Assembly (NCBI GenBank): GCA_041674385.1
Contig: JBAYVU010000004.1
Span: 77,207 to 141,206, forward strand
Reading direction: 5' to 3'
Source: JACRAR01 sp041674385
GTDB lineage: Bacteria; Pseudomonadota; Gammaproteobacteria; Burkholderiales; Rhodocyclaceae
DNA: 64,000 bases
The translations under genes and the position numbers were made by a program. How positions within the stretch are numbered: the first letter of the stretch is position 1; each line of letters begins with the position of its first letter. This document shows positions 44,502-53,404 of this stretch, piece after piece. The notes below the pieces were generated by a model that saw only the letters and a program-made list of their open reading frames with translations, was not told the DNA's origin and did not search any database.

Positions 44502-45104
44502 TCAGAACCCGCCGGTCTGCAACCACTTTTCAATCTGCGGCAGACGGTCGGCGCCCCAGAAGGGTTCGCCATCGACGATGAAATACGGTGCGCCGAACAT
44601 ACCCTTGGCGATTGCACCATCCGTCTCGATCTTCAGACATTGTTTGATTTCCGTCTGGCTCACCGCCTCGGCCAAGGCATCGCGGTCTATGCCCAAGCCG
44701 GCGGCAATCTCCTGCACCACCGCGAGGTCGGCGATGTTCTGCCCTTCGATCCAGAAAGCGCGGAATATGGCGTGTGCGAATCCGCGCGCCCTCACGCAAT
44801 CCTGCCCATGCAGCCAGTAATAAGCGCGCGCGGCAACGTGGGTAGCCAACGGAAACAATGCCGGAAAGTTGAAGGGAATCCCATAGAAACGCGCCGAGCG
44901 CGCGAAGTCGCGCAGCGAGTATTCTCCCTTGAGTGGTATGGATACCAGCAGCGGCTGGCCGGTCTTCTGCAAGGCCGCACCGAGCAGCACCGGCCGCCAT
45001 TTGACCGCCCGCCCATACTTTGCCGCCAACGTGTCGATCATCTCGCTGGCCAAATAAGAATAGGGCGAGGAGAAGTCGAAGTAAAACTCGATCGGGTCGG
45101 ACAT
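44502..45104 (-). CDS. 2-hydroxychromene-2-carboxylate isomerase-like (NahD/DsbA-fold) protein
   Basis: 200 residues from ATG 45104. FYFDFSSPYSYLASEMID has the catalytic Ser of kappa-class GST/HCCA isomerases, and AKGMFGAPYFIVDGEPFWGADRLPQIEKWL is the typical C-terminal segment. NahD proteins use glutathione to isomerise a naphthalene-pathway intermediate; many homologues are of unknown role. Its place between liuA and the hydratase gene is odd for leucine breakdown. Spacing of 28-29 bases on both sides suggests one operon. Confidence 0.85.
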   Translation of the reverse strand: MSDPIEFYFDFSSPYSYLASEMIDTLAAKYGRAVKWRPVLLGAALQKTGQPLLVSIPLKGEYSLRDFARSARFYGIPFNFPALFPLATHVAARAYYWLHGQDCVRARGFAHAIFRAFWIEGQNIADLAVVQEIAAGLGIDRDALAEAVSQTEIKQCLKIETDGAIAKGMFGAPYFIVDGEPFWGADRLPQIEKWLQTGGF

Positions 45105-45133
45105 GGTCTGCTCCTGTGCGGACAAGGCGTGGC

Positions 45134-46309
45134 CTAGCGTGTTTCGGTAAACAGTTCGCGGCCGATCAGCATGCGGCGGATTTCCGAAGTGCCGGCACCG
45201 ATCTCGTAGAGTTTGGCATCGCGCCACAAGCGGCCGGTCGGGTAGTCATTGATATAACCGTTGCCGCCCAGCGCCTGGATCGCCTCGCCCGCCATCCAGG
45301 TAGCCTTTTCGGCGGCATAGAGTATCGCGCCAGCGGCGTCCTTGCGCAGCATGCGCGTGTGTTTGTCAGACCCATCGCCGCGGTCGCAGGCTTTGCCGAC
45401 TGCATACACATAGGCACGGCTGGCTTGCCAGGTCGAATACAGGTCGGCCAGCTTGCCCTGCATCAACTGGAATTCGCCGATACTCTGGCCGAACTGCTTG
45501 CGCTCATGGAGGTAGGGAACGACCACGTCCATGCACGCCGCCATGATGCCGAGCGGCCCGCCGGAAAGCACCGCGCGCTCATAGTCGAGGCCGCTCATCA
45601 GCACCTTGAGGCCATTGCCAACCTCGCCCAGCACATTCTCCAGCGGCACTTCGCAATCGTCGAAGAACAGCGGGTAAGTGTTGGACCCGCGCATGCCCAG
45701 CTTGTCGAGGTGGGTGCCATGGGAAAACCCCGGCATGCCCTTCTCAACGATGAAAGCGCTGATGCCCGGATCGGTGCGGGCATACACGATCAGGATGTCG
45801 GCATCGCCGCCATTGGTGATCCACATCTTGGAACCGTTCAGGATATACCGCTCAGCTGTGCCGCTCCCTCTCAGATCGGCACGCAGTTTCATGCCGACCA
45901 CGTCGGAACCGGCGCCGGACTCGGACATGGCCAGCGCACCGACGTGTTCGCCGATGATCAGCTTATTCAGGTACTTTTTCTTTTGTGCCGCGTTGCCATT
46001 GCGGCGCAACTGATTCACGCACAGATTGGAATGGGCCGCGTAGGAAAGGCCAACGCTGGCCGAAGCGCGCGAGATCTCTTCCATCGCGACGATATGCGCG
46101 AGATAGCCCATCCGGCTGCCGCCGTACTCTTCTTCCACAGTCATGCCGAGGAGGCCAAGATCGCCGAATTTCTTCCACAAGTCGGCAGGAAACCGGTTGT
46201 CGCGATCGATCTGCGCGGCACGCGGGGCGATCTCCTTGGCGGCAAACTGCGCGACGCTGTCGCGCAGCATGTCGATCTCATCGCCAAGGTCGAAATTCAG
46301 TCCAAGCAT
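45134..46309 (-). CDS. liuA: Isovaleryl-CoA dehydrogenase
   Basis: 391 residues from ATG 46309 (MLGLNFDLGDEIDMLRDSV); a long upstream extension from a GTG overlaps apaG and is rejected. ALAMSESGAGSDVVGMKLRA and KMWITNGGDADILIVYART bind FAD and substrate, and the catalytic Glu of short/branched-chain dehydrogenases is seen in SGLDYERAVLSGGPLGI. It oxidises isovaleryl-CoA to 3-methylcrotonyl-CoA. It is the first gene of the leftward cluster; its upstream region contains a 15-bp tandem repeat around GCGATCA at 46513-46542. Confidence 0.93.
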   Translation of the reverse strand: MLGLNFDLGDEIDMLRDSVAQFAAKEIAPRAAQIDRDNRFPADLWKKFGDLGLLGMTVEEEYGGSRMGYLAHIVAMEEISRASASVGLSYAAHSNLCVNQLRRNGNAAQKKKYLNKLIIGEHVGALAMSESGAGSDVVGMKLRADLRGSGTAERYILNGSKMWITNGGDADILIVYARTDPGISAFIVEKGMPGFSHGTHLDKLGMRGSNTYPLFFDDCEVPLENVLGEVGNGLKVLMSGLDYERAVLSGGPLGIMAACMDVVVPYLHERKQFGQSIGEFQLMQGKLADLYSTWQASRAYVYAVGKACDRGDGSDKHTRMLRKDAAGAILYAAEKATWMAGEAIQALGGNGYINDYPTGRLWRDAKLYEIGAGTSEIRRMLIGRELFTETR

Positions 46310-46579
46310 GGTTTTCTCTCTGGGAAGCCCGACTTGCCGCACATCGTTATCAGGGGCTGCTGCGCGTGAATTGTGCGCTTTTTTGCCGTAAGCGGGAAGC
46401 CTCAGAGAACGTCGCCCAGGGAGATTTCGGGTACGCTCCGGAACAGCTTCCATCCCGCAACGGCGCACCTGGCAAACGGTTACGGGAAGGGTTCCAATTC
46501 GCTTGCGATCACAGCGATCAATATAACGGCGATCAACATAGCGGTTGCCACACCGGGAGTTTTCGTGTGGAATAGCGCC

Positions 46580-46963
46580 ATGGCTGAAAGCAAAAAATAT
46601 GAGATCCATGTCGGGGTCAGCGTGCAATATCTGCCTGACCAGTCCAACCCCGCCACGGGACGCCATGTCTTCGCTTATACCATCGACATCCGTAATACCG
46701 GCACCGTCGCGGCGCAACTCATCAGCCGTCACTGGATAATTACCGATGCCGAGGCACAGGTCCAGGAAGTGCGCGGCTTGGGGGTGGTCGGGCACCAGCC
46801 GCTATTGCAGCCGGGGCAGAACTTCGAATACACCAGCGGTTGCGTGCTGGCCACACCGGTTGGTACCATGAAAGGCAGCTATCAAATGGTGGCCGAAGAC
46901 GGCCTCAACTTCGAAGCCGCCATCCCCGAGTTCGTGCTGTCGATGCCGAGAGTGCTGCACTGA
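46580..46963 (+). CDS. apaG: Co2+/Mg2+ efflux-associated protein ApaG
   Basis: 127 residues from ATG 46580, the normal ApaG length; the frame upstream overlaps the liuA promoter region and is not used. Typical segments are YTIDIRNTGTVAAQLISRHWII, GVVGHQPLLQPGQNFEYTSG and GTMKGSYQMVAEDG of the fibronectin-like ApaG fold. Function is still uncertain in the family. It ends two bases before the reductase gene. Confidence 0.95.
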   Translation: MAESKKYEIHVGVSVQYLPDQSNPATGRHVFAYTIDIRNTGTVAAQLISRHWIITDAEAQVQEVRGLGVVGHQPLLQPGQNFEYTSGCVLATPVGTMKGSYQMVAEDGLNFEAAIPEFVLSMPRVLH

Positions 46964-46965
46964 GA

Positions 46966-48981
46966 ATGACTTCACCCTACCCACACCTGCTTGCGCCGCT
47001 CGATCTCGGCTTCACCACCCTCAAGAACCGCGTGCTGATGGGTTCGTTGCACACCGGCCTGGAGGACCTGCCCGACAGCCATGCCCGTATGGCGGCTTTC
47101 TATGCGGAACGGGCAAAAGGCGGGGTCGGGCTGATCATTACCGGCGGTTTTGCCACCAGTGCGGACACATCGGTGATGGCCGGAGCAGCTATCCTCGACA
47201 ACCCCGAGGAAGCGGAAAAACACCGCGTGATCACCGCCGCCGTGCATCGCGAGAATGCCAAAATCTGCTTGCAGGTACTGCACACCGGCCGCTATGCCTA
47301 TTCAATGCAGCCGCTGGCGCCCTCGGCATTGAAGTCGCCGATCAGTCCGGTGATGCCGCGTGCGATGGAAGAGCACGAGATCGAACAGGCTATCCAGGGC
47401 TTTGTGCAGGGCGCCGCAATGGCGCAGCATGGCGGATACGACGGTATCGAGATCATGGGATCGGAAGGTTATCTGATCAACGAGTTCATCGTCTTGCACA
47501 CCAACCGCCGCGACGACCGCTGGGGCGGCAGCTTCGAAAATCGCATCCGCTTTGCGCTGGAAATTGTGCGCCGTACCCGAGCCCGGGTCGGCCCGAACTT
47601 CATCATAATTTTCCGCCTCTCGATGCTCGACCTGGTCGAAGACGGCAGCACCTGGGAGGAAGTGGTGGCGCTGGCGCAGCAACTTGAGGCGGCCGGCGTC
47701 AGCATCATCAATACTGGCATCGGCTGGCACGAGGCGCGCATCCCCACCATCGCTACCATGGTGCCGCGGGCCGCCTATACCTGGGTCACCGGCCGCATGA
47801 AAGGGAAGGTGGGCATTCCGCTGGTCGCCACCAACCGCATCAACGATCCGGCTCTGGCTGAAGCCATTCTGGCGCGCGGCGACGCGGACATGGTGTCGAT
47901 GGCCCGTCCGTTCCTGGCCGATGCCGAGTTCGTGAAGAAGGCCGCCGAAAATCGTGCCGACGAGATCAACACCTGCATCGCCTGCAACCAGGCCTGCCTT
48001 GATAACATCTTCTCGCGCAAGCTCTGTTCCTGTCTGGTCAACCCGCGCGCCTGCCATGAGACCGAGTTGATTCTGAAACCCGCCAGCGCCAAAAAACGCA
48101 TCGCCGTGGTCGGCTCCGGCCCGGCAGGTTTGGCGGCCGCCACCACGCTCGCCCAACGCGGCCATGCGGTCACGCTGTTCGAAGCCGCGAGCGAAATCGG
48201 CGGACAATTCAATCTGGCCAAGCGCATTCCCGGCAAGGAAGAATTCGCCGAAACCCTGCGCTACTTCCGGCGCCAGTTGGAACTCGATCGTGTCGTCGTG
48301 AAGCTGGGTCAAAAGGCACAAGCGGACGATCTCGGGAATTACGAACATGTCATCCTGGCAACCGGTATCGTGCCGCGTACCCCGTCGATTCCCGGCATCA
48401 CGCATGCCAAGGTGGCCGGTTACATCGACATCATCGAGGGCCGTAAAATTGCCGGAAAGAAAGTGGCCATCATCGGCGCTGGCGGCATCGGTTTCGATGT
48501 GGCCGAGTTGCTGAGCCACGACGCCGGGCATGCCGACCCGATCGAGGCCTTCCGCAAGGAATGGGGTATTGACGCCAACTATGCCCGGCGCGGTGGCCTG
48601 ATCGCGCCGCAGATGCCGCAGCCGGTGCGCGAGCTCTGGCTGCTGCAACGCAAGACCGGCAAGGTCGGCGAGGGCTTGGCCAAGACCACCGGCTGGGCGC
48701 GTCGCTTGTTATTGCAAAAACGCGGCGTGCAAATGCTGGCGGGCGTCGAATATCGGAAGATCGACGATGCCGGCCTGCATCTCATGGTGGGCGGCGAACC
48801 CAGACTGCTCGATGTCGATACCGTGGTGATCTGCGCCGGTCAGGAACCCCGTCGCGAGCTGGTCGAGGGACTGACGGCCGCCGCGATTCCAATGACTTTG
48901 ATCGGCGGCGCTGATATCGCCGCCGAACTCGATGCCAAACGTGCCATCGAGCAAGGAATGCAGGTAGCGATGGGGTTGTAA
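46966..48981 (+). CDS. NADPH-dependent 2,4-dienoyl-CoA reductase-like flavoprotein
   Basis: 671 residues. The N-terminal old-yellow-enzyme barrel binds FMN (LDLGFTTLKNRVLMGSLHTGLED). A 4Fe-4S cluster is carried by CIACNQACLDNIFSRKLCSC. The C-terminal half has FAD (IAVVGSGPAGLAAATTLA) and NADPH-type (VAIIGAGGIGFDVAELL) Rossmann motifs. It matches FadH in length and layout and would reduce 2,4-dienoyl-CoA esters; other members act on different enones. ATG 46966 follows apaG by two bases. The 428 bases after it carry a palindromic repeat and the promoter of the next gene. Confidence 0.9.
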   Translation: MTSPYPHLLAPLDLGFTTLKNRVLMGSLHTGLEDLPDSHARMAAFYAERAKGGVGLIITGGFATSADTSVMAGAAILDNPEEAEKHRVITAAVHRENAKICLQVLHTGRYAYSMQPLAPSALKSPISPVMPRAMEEHEIEQAIQGFVQGAAMAQHGGYDGIEIMGSEGYLINEFIVLHTNRRDDRWGGSFENRIRFALEIVRRTRARVGPNFIIIFRLSMLDLVEDGSTWEEVVALAQQLEAAGVSIINTGIGWHEARIPTIATMVPRAAYTWVTGRMKGKVGIPLVATNRINDPALAEAILARGDADMVSMARPFLADAEFVKKAAENRADEINTCIACNQACLDNIFSRKLCSCLVNPRACHETELILKPASAKKRIAVVGSGPAGLAAATTLAQRGHAVTLFEAASEIGGQFNLAKRIPGKEEFAETLRYFRRQLELDRVVVKLGQKAQADDLGNYEHVILATGIVPRTPSIPGITHAKVAGYIDIIEGRKIAGKKVAIIGAGGIGFDVAELLSHDAGHADPIEAFRKEWGIDANYARRGGLIAPQMPQPVRELWLLQRKTGKVGEGLAKTTGWARRLLLQKRGVQMLAGVEYRKIDDAGLHLMVGGEPRLLDVDTVVICAGQEPRRELVEGLTAAAIPMTLIGGADIAAELDAKRAIEQGMQVAMGL

Positions 48982-49002
48982 CCAGGCCTCTGGGGTACAA
49001 AA

Positions 49003-49062
49003 GCCGGAATCCAGTATTGACGCGCCTTTCTGGGCTCCGGCTGGCGCCGGAACGACGGGCTA
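49003..49062. repeat. REP-like extragenic palindromic sequence
   Basis: The stretch GCCGGAATCCAG ... TTTCTGGGCTCCGGC-TGGCGCCGGAACGACGG resembles the REP/BIME class of repeats built on complementary CCGGAATCCAG and CTGGGCTCCGG arms. Only one copy is seen here. It lies between the reductase gene and the more AT-rich radical SAM region and marks the compositional change. Confidence 0.45.
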
Positions 49063-49237
49063 TTCGAGATGTGTGCATACGCTAGCCGCATGGGGATACG
49101 CCTGGATCATCTCTGCACTTCGAAAAACCGCTCGCCTGTCCCGAACCGGGGCGAATTGATACGACAGAAAACCATACCGGGATTGTGCACATTACGAGAA
49201 TTCTGGAACACGTGGCATGAAATAAAAAAGATTGGGA

Positions 49238-49279
49238 TTGATTTTCCGATCCGTTGTTGTAATATGTGAATTGTGTTCG
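49238..49279 (+). promoter_or_regulatory. Promoter and degenerate copy of the shared operator
   Basis: -35 TTGATT (49238-49243), 16-base spacer, -10 TAATAT (49260-49265), then one base and TGAATTGTGTTCG (49267-49279). Layout matches the five better sites downstream, with C-to-T and A-to-T changes in the left half. It would place the radical SAM gene in the same regulon. Confidence 0.45.
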
Positions 49280-49409
49280 GTATTTTGCTCAATTTTTCTT
49301 CTTGGACAAGACAACCCACCAAACAAAGGCCTTTGCGTTAAACGGAACCATAGGCTTTACGTTCATAAATTTCGCGGTAATGCCCAATCATCTGAGAGGA
49401 GATTATTAA

Positions 49410-50714
49410 ATGGCATGGTTAACTTTGGAACAGGAAATCTTCCACAAGGCCGGATTGCTCGTTGACGGAGCAAACATCGAACCGGCTGCTTGTGAAGGCG
49501 TCGGCGAAACGATAATGGAAAAAGTGTGGTGGCTATTTGTTTACGACCTGCAAAAGCAGAGCGGACTGAAAAACGTTCCTGATTACATCATATTCCCCAA
49601 AGGGACCATGGTCGACTTCCGGTGGAACCCGGACTCGCCATACTGGATCAGGAAAAACGACGGCATCCTGTACCTTGAGAAGAGCGGCAAATTCGTGTGC
49701 CCCATAGAGTTTGTCGAACGTCCCGAGTATTACAGCAAGAAGACCAGTTCGGGCACGCCGATGAAGAATGTCGGAACGCTGCGCGGCAAGCATGGGCTGA
49801 TGGTGTGTTCTCCGCTCTTCTGTTCAAACTGGGTCGAGGGAGGACCGTGCAAATTCTGCAACATGAACCCGGGGATGGACGAGTATGACAACAAGGCGGT
49901 TACCAAGAAGAAAGCTGACGAAGTGGGAGAAGTCGCCGCAGCCATGCTTGCGGAAGGGATCGATTTCCATTTGGTGACAAGCGCAGGACAACCGCCGAAG
50001 GGAAGGACCACGGTTCAGGAGCACATCGATATTCTGGAGGCAATAAAAAAACATACCGGTCTGGAAAAGATCCCTGGTACGGACAACATATCGCCGCCGG
50101 AAGATTTGGATGAACTTGAGAGACTGAAAAACACCGGGATTCAATGCCTGTTTACCAACATCGAGGTTTGGAACCCCGACATGTTTAACTACATGTGTCC
50201 GGGGAAAACAAAACGGTATGGACAGGAATATTTCAAGGATGCCTGTGACCGTGCAGCGAAGTATTGGGGCAGAGGGAACTCCTGGTCGGCCATGGTGGCG
50301 GGTCTCGAGGAGAAAAAGGGACTCTTGGAAGGCTGCAAGATCATGGCCGAGCGGGGCACTGCCATGTTGATGATCTCCTGGGTGCCCATGGTCGCATCCG
50401 AGCTCGAAGGCCACAGATCCCCCGAAGCAGCCTGGCACGTCGATCTTGTGCATAAGGCATATGAAATCTACGAGAACTACTTGCCCGAGGTGGGTAGCAA
50501 GGAAGCTTATTTCACCCAGTACGGTTGCCCATCCTGCATAACGATCAGCATCAATCATGACATACACCGGCTGAGGCAGAACATCGACGAGGAATATCCG
50601 GCGCCGCATGGCCCCAAGGGCAAATTCAAGGACGAAAAGAAGGGTCTGCTCGCCAGCACGCTGAAGGAACTGGATCCCTTTAGAAACGGAAAGTCTGAGG
50701 TCCTTTCCTTGTAA
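49410..50714 (+). CDS. Radical SAM protein with CX8CX2C cluster motif
   Basis: 434 residues, family not recognised. Cysteines in CSPLFCSNWVEGGPCKFC give CX4C-X10-CX2C, or CX8CX2C counting the last three, unlike the canonical CX3CX2C. Later segments (HLVTSAGQPPKG, TNIEVWNPDMF, RGTAMLMISWVPMV) look like a radical SAM barrel, and a conserved-looking YGCPSCITISI lies near the end. GAGAGGAG precedes the ATG. Base composition is more AT-rich than the flanks, suggesting transfer. It has its own promoter with a copy of the shared operator, and a perfect hairpin terminator follows. Function unknown; an anaerobic catabolic or cofactor-modifying step is possible. Confidence 0.7.
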   Translation: MAWLTLEQEIFHKAGLLVDGANIEPAACEGVGETIMEKVWWLFVYDLQKQSGLKNVPDYIIFPKGTMVDFRWNPDSPYWIRKNDGILYLEKSGKFVCPIEFVERPEYYSKKTSSGTPMKNVGTLRGKHGLMVCSPLFCSNWVEGGPCKFCNMNPGMDEYDNKAVTKKKADEVGEVAAAMLAEGIDFHLVTSAGQPPKGRTTVQEHIDILEAIKKHTGLEKIPGTDNISPPEDLDELERLKNTGIQCLFTNIEVWNPDMFNYMCPGKTKRYGQEYFKDACDRAAKYWGRGNSWSAMVAGLEEKKGLLEGCKIMAERGTAMLMISWVPMVASELEGHRSPEAAWHVDLVHKAYEIYENYLPEVGSKEAYFTQYGCPSCITISINHDIHRLRQNIDEEYPAPHGPKGKFKDEKKGLLASTLKELDPFRNGKSEVLSL

Positions 50715-50736
50715 GGAGAATTGGTTTCTAGCGATT

Positions 50737-50766
50737 AAAGGGGGAGCATTTACATGCTCCCCCTTT
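50737..50766. terminator. Convergent hairpin terminator
   Basis: A perfect 13-bp stem AAAGGGGGAGCAT/ATGCTCCCCCTTT with a 4-base loop, between the radical SAM gene and the convergent DUF1566 gene. The A and T ends provide short U-tracts in both directions. Confidence 0.8.
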
Positions 50767-50800
50767 GCTTTGATCGGCAAGAGAGCAAGCCGACGGCGCG

Positions 50801-51412
50801 CTATATGGCTATTCTGCGGACGACGCGAGCCCGGAGATCATCGGTGTTGTGGTAGAAGTCCTGATTGCCGTTGAGGAAACATTGATCCCAGGCATAAACA
50901 GGCAGCGAGATGTGCTGCGTGGAGCTCCAATACCAAGCCGGATCGAAGGCCTCCGCGCAGGCTTCCTTGAAGAGCGGGGCCTGGGTCTGCAACGGGAAAT
51001 CCAGCGTGTAAGGGCGAGTCGGTTCAACGGCAGATAAGTTGATGCCGGAACGCGCGTAGCACCAATTCTGCTCTGCGGTCGGCTTCAGATTGCGGTAGAT
51101 TATTTCGAGTTCGTCCTGGCTGGGAAGGTACCAGTCATTATGGCCGCCAATTCTCAGATCAAGCGCCCACTGCGCCAGTCTGCTGCCGGCTTCGGCCATC
51201 GCCTGGGTATTCGCCATGCCGTCACAATAACTCATGGCACCTTCGACAGACTTGGAGGAAATATTCCAGGTTGTGTCATTCCGCTGACCTTGCAACTTGG
51301 GCGCAACGACGATGGCAAAGACTTGCCCATCGATGCGGATACGGCCGGCGAAAAAGCCGTCGCCTATGGCGTCACCAATGCAATGAGTTATTTCCTCGGT
51401 AGCGGACTTCAT
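50801..51412 (-). CDS. DUF1566 (Lcl-like) domain protein
   Basis: 203 residues. GGHNDWYLPSQDELEIIYRNLKP is the DUF1566 signature, and AWYWSSTQHIS ... YAWDQCFLNGNQDFYHNTDDLRARVVRRI is the typical C-terminal half. No signal peptide is evident. Proteins with this fold occur in lipoproteins, phage tail fibres and legume-lectin-like adhesins. It lies alone between the terminator and the DRE-TIM lyase gene, with no phage genes nearby. Function unknown. Confidence 0.75.
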   Translation of the reverse strand: MKSATEEITHCIGDAIGDGFFAGRIRIDGQVFAIVVAPKLQGQRNDTTWNISSKSVEGAMSYCDGMANTQAMAEAGSRLAQWALDLRIGGHNDWYLPSQDELEIIYRNLKPTAEQNWCYARSGINLSAVEPTRPYTLDFPLQTQAPLFKEACAEAFDPAWYWSSTQHISLPVYAWDQCFLNGNQDFYHNTDDLRARVVRRIAI

Positions 51413-51477
51413 GATGACTCTGATGACTCGGCTCCTAAGGAGATAGACTGGCTCGAATGCGTATCGAGGCTCCGGCC

Positions 51478-52452
51478 TCAGGCAGTATTAGCAGTATTCT
51501 GAATACTGTTGCGTATTTTCTGCAGGCTACCGCCTTGCTTTAACCGGCCCGGGAGGGGATGTCCGACGATTTCCTCGGCGAGAAGAGCGGAGTCGATCAG
51601 TTTCTCCAGATCGACGCCGGTATCGATACCCATTTCCTGGCACATGAACACCAGGTCCTCGGTGCACACATTTCCGGCTGCGCCGCGGTGCCCGGCAAAG
51701 GGACAGCCGCCCAGGCCGGCGACCGCTGCGTCGAAAATCGCCACACCCATTTCCAGGCCCGCATAGGCATTGGCGATACCCATGCCACGCGTGTCATGCA
51801 GGTGGAGAGCAATCTGCAGGCTCGGATATTTATCGCGCACCGCACCGACTACGCGCTTGATCGAAAGCGGCGTCGCCCAGCCCATGGTGTCTCCAAGCGA
51901 AATCACTTTTAAGCCGAGCTGATATTGCTCGCCGATGTCCAGAATTTGCCGAATCATGCCAAGCACTTGCGCAATCGGAATGTCCCCGGCGAAGTTGCAG
52001 CCAAATGTGGCCATGAGGCTGGCGCGTTCTACGGGCACGTTGTGCTCCTTGAACATCCTGATCATCGCATGCTGCGCTTCCAGGTTCTGTTGAAGCGTGC
52101 GGTTCTGATTGCGCAACAGAAACGGCTCCGAAGCGGTAAGAGAGAGAGTTCCTTTGACGTCAAGCTTGCCGCTTGCCAGCGCCCGTTCCAGTCCCTTCGC
52201 GTTCAGCCATATTCCCGTATAGCTTATTCCGGGATGGCGGGTGAAACCCTTGGCCACCTCGTCGGCGTCGGCCCAGCCAGGCACATTCTTCGGCGGCACG
52301 AACGATACCGCCTGGATTTGCGTCAGACCGGTCTTGGAAAGGCTGTCGATGAGCGCAATCTTGCGCTCGGTGGGGATCGGCCCTGCTTCGAACTGGAACC
52401 CCTCGCGCGGACCTTCCTCGTTGATGCGGACGAACTTCGGCAAATCAGCCAT
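51478..52452 (-). CDS. HMG-CoA-lyase-like DRE-TIM protein, variant active site
   Basis: 324 residues from ATG 52452 (MADLPKFVRINEEGPREGFQ). The family signature GPRDGLQNE reads GPREGFQFE, so the metal-site Asp is Glu. HLHDTRGMG keeps the metal histidines, and GLGGCPFAGHRGAAGN keeps the active-site Cys and Asn. The substitution and divergence from the gene at 42761 suggest a different acyl-CoA substrate. It is transcribed leftward from a TTGACA promoter with the shared operator at 52544, divergent from the CoA-transferase genes. Confidence 0.85.
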   Translation of the reverse strand: MADLPKFVRINEEGPREGFQFEAGPIPTERKIALIDSLSKTGLTQIQAVSFVPPKNVPGWADADEVAKGFTRHPGISYTGIWLNAKGLERALASGKLDVKGTLSLTASEPFLLRNQNRTLQQNLEAQHAMIRMFKEHNVPVERASLMATFGCNFAGDIPIAQVLGMIRQILDIGEQYQLGLKVISLGDTMGWATPLSIKRVVGAVRDKYPSLQIALHLHDTRGMGIANAYAGLEMGVAIFDAAVAGLGGCPFAGHRGAAGNVCTEDLVFMCQEMGIDTGVDLEKLIDSALLAEEIVGHPLPGRLKQGGSLQKIRNSIQNTANTA

Positions 52453-52543
52453 GCCGGACCTGCCTTTCGTACAAGCGGTGGTCATTGTTGAAGCCGTTTC
52501 TCATCTCGGTCGTTCCTGAAAATTTCGAATAGTATTGTATAAT

Positions 52544-52587
52544 TGAACATTGTTCATAACAATAGAGACATGTCTTCCGCATGTCAA
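52544..52587 (-). promoter_or_regulatory. Leftward promoter with TGAACATTGTTCA operator
   Basis: -35 TTGACA (complement of 52582-52587), 17-base spacer, -10 TATTGT (complement of 52559-52564), two bases, then a perfect 13-bp palindrome at 52544-52556. It drives the DRE-TIM lyase gene. An overlapping weaker promoter would place the palindrome in the spacer; both readings predict repression. Confidence 0.75.
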
Positions 52588-52652
52588 TGCAAGCAGCCAA
52601 TTTCTCCTTATGTATGTCCACCAAGGGTGCGCATCATCAGATGGACAGCAAC

Positions 52653-52697
52653 TTGACAGGGCTCCGTGTAATCGTTTATATTGATGAACAGTGTTCG
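52653..52697 (+). promoter_or_regulatory. Rightward promoter with TGAACAGTGTTCG operator
   Basis: -35 TTGACA (52653-52658), 18-base spacer, -10 TATATT (52677-52682), two bases, operator 52685-52697. It drives the CoA-transferase genes; the ATG is at 52718. Confidence 0.75.
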
Positions 52698-52717
52698 CAT
52701 AACGAAAGTTTCGAATT

Positions 52718-53404
52718 ATGATCAATAAAATCGTTGAATCGCTACAAGCTGCCGTTGCCGGCATCAAGGACGGCGCGACCATCATGATCGGTGGCTTCGG
52801 TGGTCCCGGTATCCCGAACGAACTGATCGATGCGCTGATCCAGCAAGGCGCAAGCGATCTCACCATCGTCACCAACAACGCAGGCAGCGGCGAGATAGGA
52901 CTGGCGGCGTTGCTCAAGGTAGGGCGCGTGCGCAAGCTGATCTGTTCGTATCCGCGCCAAGTCAATTCCCACATCTTCGACGGACTATACCGCGCCGGCA
53001 AGATCGAACTGGAACTGGTTCCGCAAGGCAATCTGGTCGAACGGATCCGTGCTGCCGGCGCAGGCATTGGCGGCTTCTACACGCGTACCGGCTACAACAC
53101 CGAACTCGCCAAAGGCAAGGAAACGCGGCTGATCGGCGACCATCACTATGTGCTCGAATCGCCGATCCATGCAGATGTCGCACTCATCAAGGCGGAGAAA
53201 AGCGACCGATGGGGCAACCTGGTCTATCGCAAGGTGGCCCGCAACTTTGGGCCGGTGATGGCGACAGCGGCCAAGTGCACCATCGTGCAGGTATATGAAA
53301 TCGTGGAACTGGGTACGCTCGATCCGGAAACGATCGTGACCCCAGGGATATTTGTCACGCGGGTAGTCAAGGTTGATCGCGCAAATGAAAGGGCGGAGGC
53401 ATGA
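52718..53404 (+). CDS. CoA-transferase subunit A
   Basis: 228 residues, family I CoA-transferase alpha chain. GATIMIGGFGGPGIPNELIDAL is the glycine-rich CoA-transferase loop, and GGFYTRTGYNTELAKGKETR is typical of succinyl-CoA:3-oxoacid or adipate-type transferases. It moves CoA from a donor, often succinyl-CoA, to the pathway acid, activating the substrate. Its stop overlaps the subunit B start by four bases. The acceptor acid is unknown. Confidence 0.92.
   Translation: MINKIVESLQAAVAGIKDGATIMIGGFGGPGIPNELIDALIQQGASDLTIVTNNAGSGEIGLAALLKVGRVRKLICSYPRQVNSHIFDGLYRAGKIELELVPQGNLVERIRAAGAGIGGFYTRTGYNTELAKGKETRLIGDHHYVLESPIHADVALIKAEKSDRWGNLVYRKVARNFGPVMATAAKCTIVQVYEIVELGTLDPETIVTPGIFVTRVVKVDRANERAEA

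Noticed and set aside
51492..51508. Perfect palindrome CAGTATTCTGAATACTG at the end of the DRE-TIM lyase gene
   Set aside because: It lies in coding sequence without a promoter and does not match the TGAAC-N3-GTTCA operator; likely chance, although it resembles the -10 region at 55181-55208.
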